Of a stretch of DNA of 14,232 nt, positions 12,441-14,232 are shown in pieces; position 1 is the first letter of the stretch, and each line of letters begins with the position of its first letter. Origin of the DNA: Dehalococcoidia bacterium. Its GTDB lineage: Bacteria; Chloroflexota; Dehalococcoidia; Dehalococcoidales; JAUWYK01. The stretch spans positions 1 through 14,232 of the forward strand of contig JAUWYK010000052.1 of assembly GCA_030615865.1 (NCBI GenBank), in the 5' to 3' direction. Below the pieces are notes generated by a model. It was not told where the DNA came from. It was given only the letters and a program-made list of their open reading frames with translations, and made no database searches. A program made the position numbers and the translations under genes.

Positions 12441-13137
12441 GCAAAGGTATGTCAATACGGCAGGAATTGACCCTAGTCAGTGTCGGGGGTGTGGGCCAAG
12501 GGCTGTCATCAGTCAGAGACTACCCGGCCTTGGTGACCAAACAGGCACTCACCGTAGTGTCCATTTTGTTCATTCGTTCAGTCAGATGTTCAGTACCCCC
12601 ACCAGATGTAGGGACTAGTGCCTAAGTAATTGAGGAGCTCCCTCTTATTGGGGAAAAACCCCTTGAGCGAAAGGCTTGATGGAGCTGAGCGTTATTGGTA
12701 GAGCCTTGCCTGTGATGAAATTGTGAGGATAGTCAGCATAGGAGAACGAGGAGATACTCATTCTTAAGTGGTCCAGCAAAGTAACATCCTGCTGATCTGA
12801 ACAGTCAACCGACCGTACTTTTAGGCGACACGCACGACTCACTACAGAAGATGGCCGGGAGACCTATCCCTGTTTCTGAGAGACCGGCACAGAAAAACAG
12901 GAGCGTCTGTAGGCCTTAGGTTCTAAGGTAATCACACATTCCGATGAAATGTTCTCCAGATAGCCGCGTAGGTCTCCATTACTAACTGGGATACTTTTCG
13001 CGAGTACGGCGTTGACCGATACGAATGGGATGTGTTATCCTGTTACTTACACTAGCTCCAAGTTTGTTCAGCAAGCCGGATGAGATGGAAGTCAGAGGGC
13101 AGTGCAATCCTGCCAGCGATGATTTAGAAAGGTTGGG
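12441..13137. other. Gene-poor stretch with inverted repeats
   Basis: About 700 bases with no convincing gene on either strand; the longest ORF (12645-12842, minus) has no ribosome binding site. Several possible hairpins are visible: CCAAGG/CCTTGG near 12496-12536; AGCTCC (12636-12641) with GGAGCT (12681-12686), enclosing GGGG-AAAAA-CCCC (12650-12662); CCTGTTT-CTG (12869-12878) with CAG-AA-AAACAGG (12890-12901); and CCTTAG-GTT-CTAAGG (12914-12928). None is followed by a T-run. The stretch could hold a structured RNA or the debris of an inserted element; no known RNA family is recognised. Confidence 0.4.
13012..13041 (+). promoter_or_regulatory. Candidate promoter of the UPF0182 gene
   Basis: TTGACC (13012-13017) is followed after 18 bases by TATCCT (13036-13041), preceded by a TGT extended -10 element (13033-13035). 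Initiation near 13048 would give a leader of about 90 bases before the GTG at 13138. Confidence 0.35.
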
Positions 13138-14232
13138 GTGAGTAGATTGAGTTCATTTGACAGACAATGGCAGCGCTGGTTTCCGGAAGATAAGGGCGAG
13201 AAGCCCGCACCGTCGGCTAAGCACAGATGGACCACCGCTAGGGTATTGTTAATAGTGGCTGGGGTTCTGGCTCTCTTTATTTTCCTAAATATCTTGAAGG
13301 GGGTCTATAGTGAGTGGCTATGGTTCAGCAGCCTGGGTTATGGCAGCGTCTATACCACTATCCTGAAGACCAAGGTGCTCGTCTTCTTCTCGGCAGCCAT
13401 CATCTTTGGCATCTTGTTTTTGGGAAACCTGGTGCTGGCGACACGCCTGGCACCCAAGACTGAGCCAAGTTTTTGGCCTTGGGCCATAGTGCGCCGGCTA
13501 CAGCCGATACTCAGGTGGAATGTTATCCTAGGAACAGCTCTGCTCAGTCTAATATTTGGTCTGGTGGCCCAGGGCAACTGGGAGGTTGTGCTTCGGTTCT
13601 TCAACGGGCAGCCCTTTGGCATCACCGACCCGGTTTTCCATAGAGAGATTGGCTTCTACGTCTTCTCACTGCCTTTCCTTCACCTACTGCGGGGCTGGCT
13701 CCTGGGGGCGCTGATAGTCACCCTTCTTGGCAGTGCCGGGGTATATCTTCTCAGCTATACGGTGCAGCGGCTTAGGTTCGACCTTGCCCGGCCGGTATTA
13801 GCCCATGTTGGTGGACTGGTCATAGCCATCCTGGGCCTTTTTGCCTGGGGTTACTGGCTTGGCATCTGGGAACTGGTCTTCTCCACACGGGGGGTAGTCT
13901 TCGGAGCCAGCTATGCTGATATGCATGCCAAGCTTCCAGCTCAATGGATTCTTTTGACAGTGGTGCTTATCTTTATGGGGGTCATTCTGTTTTCCGTATG
14001 GCGACGCAAGTCTCGATGGCTCCTCTACGGCGTCGGGGGATGGATAGTGGCTGCCATTATCGTCGGGGGTATCTTCCCCGGTCTAGTACAGCGTTTACAG
14101 GTGCAGCCCAACGAGCTGGCTCTAGAGACGCCCTACATCGAGTATAATATCCAATTTACCAGAGAGGCCTTCGCTCTGGGCCGGGTTGAGGAGCAGTCCT
14201 TTCCTGCGGAGGAGGCACCAAGCCGCCAGGAT
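13138..14232 (+). CDS. UPF0182 family membrane protein, N-terminal part
   Basis: An open frame of 365 codons that runs off the right edge. The GTG at 13138 is chosen because AAAGG lies about five bases upstream; TTG at 13147 is an alternative. After a polar head (SSFDRQWQRWFPEDKGEK), successive hydrophobic spans appear at about residues 34-50, 75-95, 120-140, 180-203, 218-237, 266-283 and 293-310, consistent with about seven membrane helices. The text between them (SEWLWFSSLGYGSVY, ITDPVFHREIGFYVFSLPF, RPVLAHVGG, LVFSTRGVVFGASYADMHA) and the following soluble start (NELALETPYIEYNIQFTREAF) match UPF0182/COG1615 proteins, which have a large C-terminal domain of several hundred residues. The function of the family is not established. 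No partner gene is visible upstream. Confidence 0.9.
   Translation, partial: MSRLSSFDRQWQRWFPEDKGEKPAPSAKHRWTTARVLLIVAGVLALFIFLNILKGVYSEWLWFSSLGYGSVYTTILKTKVLVFFSAAIIFGILFLGNLVLATRLAPKTEPSFWPWAIVRRLQPILRWNVILGTALLSLIFGLVAQGNWEVVLRFFNGQPFGITDPVFHREIGFYVFSLPFLHLLRGWLLGALIVTLLGSAGVYLLSYTVQRLRFDLARPVLAHVGGLVIAILGLFAWGYWLGIWELVFSTRGVVFGASYADMHAKLPAQWILLTVVLIFMGVILFSVWRRKSRWLLYGVGGWIVAAIIVGGIFPGLVQRLQVQPNELALETPYIEYNIQFTREAFALGRVEEQSFPAEEAPSRQD

Noticed and set aside
12645..12842. 65-codon minus-strand ORF starting with GTG
   Set aside because: No ribosome binding site, no recognised family, and the region contains several inverted repeats; chance ORF more likely.
12800..12845. Minus-strand text resembling group II intron domain V (GAGTCGTGC ... 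GTACGGTCGGTT)
   Set aside because: The catalytic AGC triad is not kept, the pairing depends on wobble pairs, the tetraloop is missing and no intron-encoded reverse transcriptase is present.
13350..13625. 91-codon minus-strand ORF within the UPF0182 gene
   Set aside because: The plus-strand frame is open to the window edge with clear UPF0182 sequence; the ORF is its shadow.

Overview
The window looks like a chromosomal contig from an uncultured anaerobic bacterium, most likely Chloroflexota of the Dehalococcoidia type. The pointers are a 46-residue DUF5679-like zinc-ribbon protein, a UPF0182 membrane protein, the C-terminus of a xanthine-dehydrogenase-type molybdoenzyme, and a soluble histidine kinase built from many PAS domains. 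This placement is inferred from gene content only; there is no rRNA gene or other phylogenetic marker.

Layout. (1) 1-528: the end of a molybdopterin-binding oxidoreductase subunit, then a small C2H2-like zinc-finger protein. (2) About 564-2960: a disturbed zone. It holds a 27-codon stub of an FAD-dependent oxidoreductase, a nucleotidyltransferase on the minus strand, a 5'-truncated and frameshifted DUF1616 membrane protein, an intact small zinc-ribbon gene on the minus strand with its own promoter, and a zinc-ribbon pseudogene with a stop and a frameshift. (3) 2995-3624: a class I methyltransferase. (4) 3699-5351: a promoter, a 42-residue charged peptide and a 466-residue coiled-coil protein built on an 11-residue pattern, with a 62-residue block duplicated inside it. 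(5) 11744-5368, minus strand: a five-gene signalling operon, in order a MerR/excisionase-type HTH protein, a histidine kinase of about 1430 residues (8 PAS, 1 GAF, HisKA, HATPase), a stand-alone receiver, a receiver-HD-GYP protein and another stand-alone receiver. The junctions overlap or are very short. (6) 11745-13137: a gene-poor stretch with a candidate operator and promoter, the 3' half of a tRNA-Val gene (a possible integration scar), two weak small ORFs and RNA-like inverted repeats. (7) 13138 to the end: the N-terminal part of a UPF0182 protein, read from a GTG start.

The signalling operon is the functional core. One cytosolic kinase could phosphorylate three receivers, one of which carries an HD-GYP (cyclic-di-GMP phosphodiesterase-type) domain. 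None of the receivers has a DNA-binding domain, so the small HTH protein whose stop overlaps the kinase start is the only visible DNA-binding component. Four of the eight PAS domains share a cysteine motif (C-x10-C-x2-C-P and variants), which suggests metal, heme or redox sensing. The most notable items are this cysteine-rich PAS tandem, the repetitive coiled-coil protein, the rearranged 0.56-2.0 kb locus and the tRNA-Val fragment.
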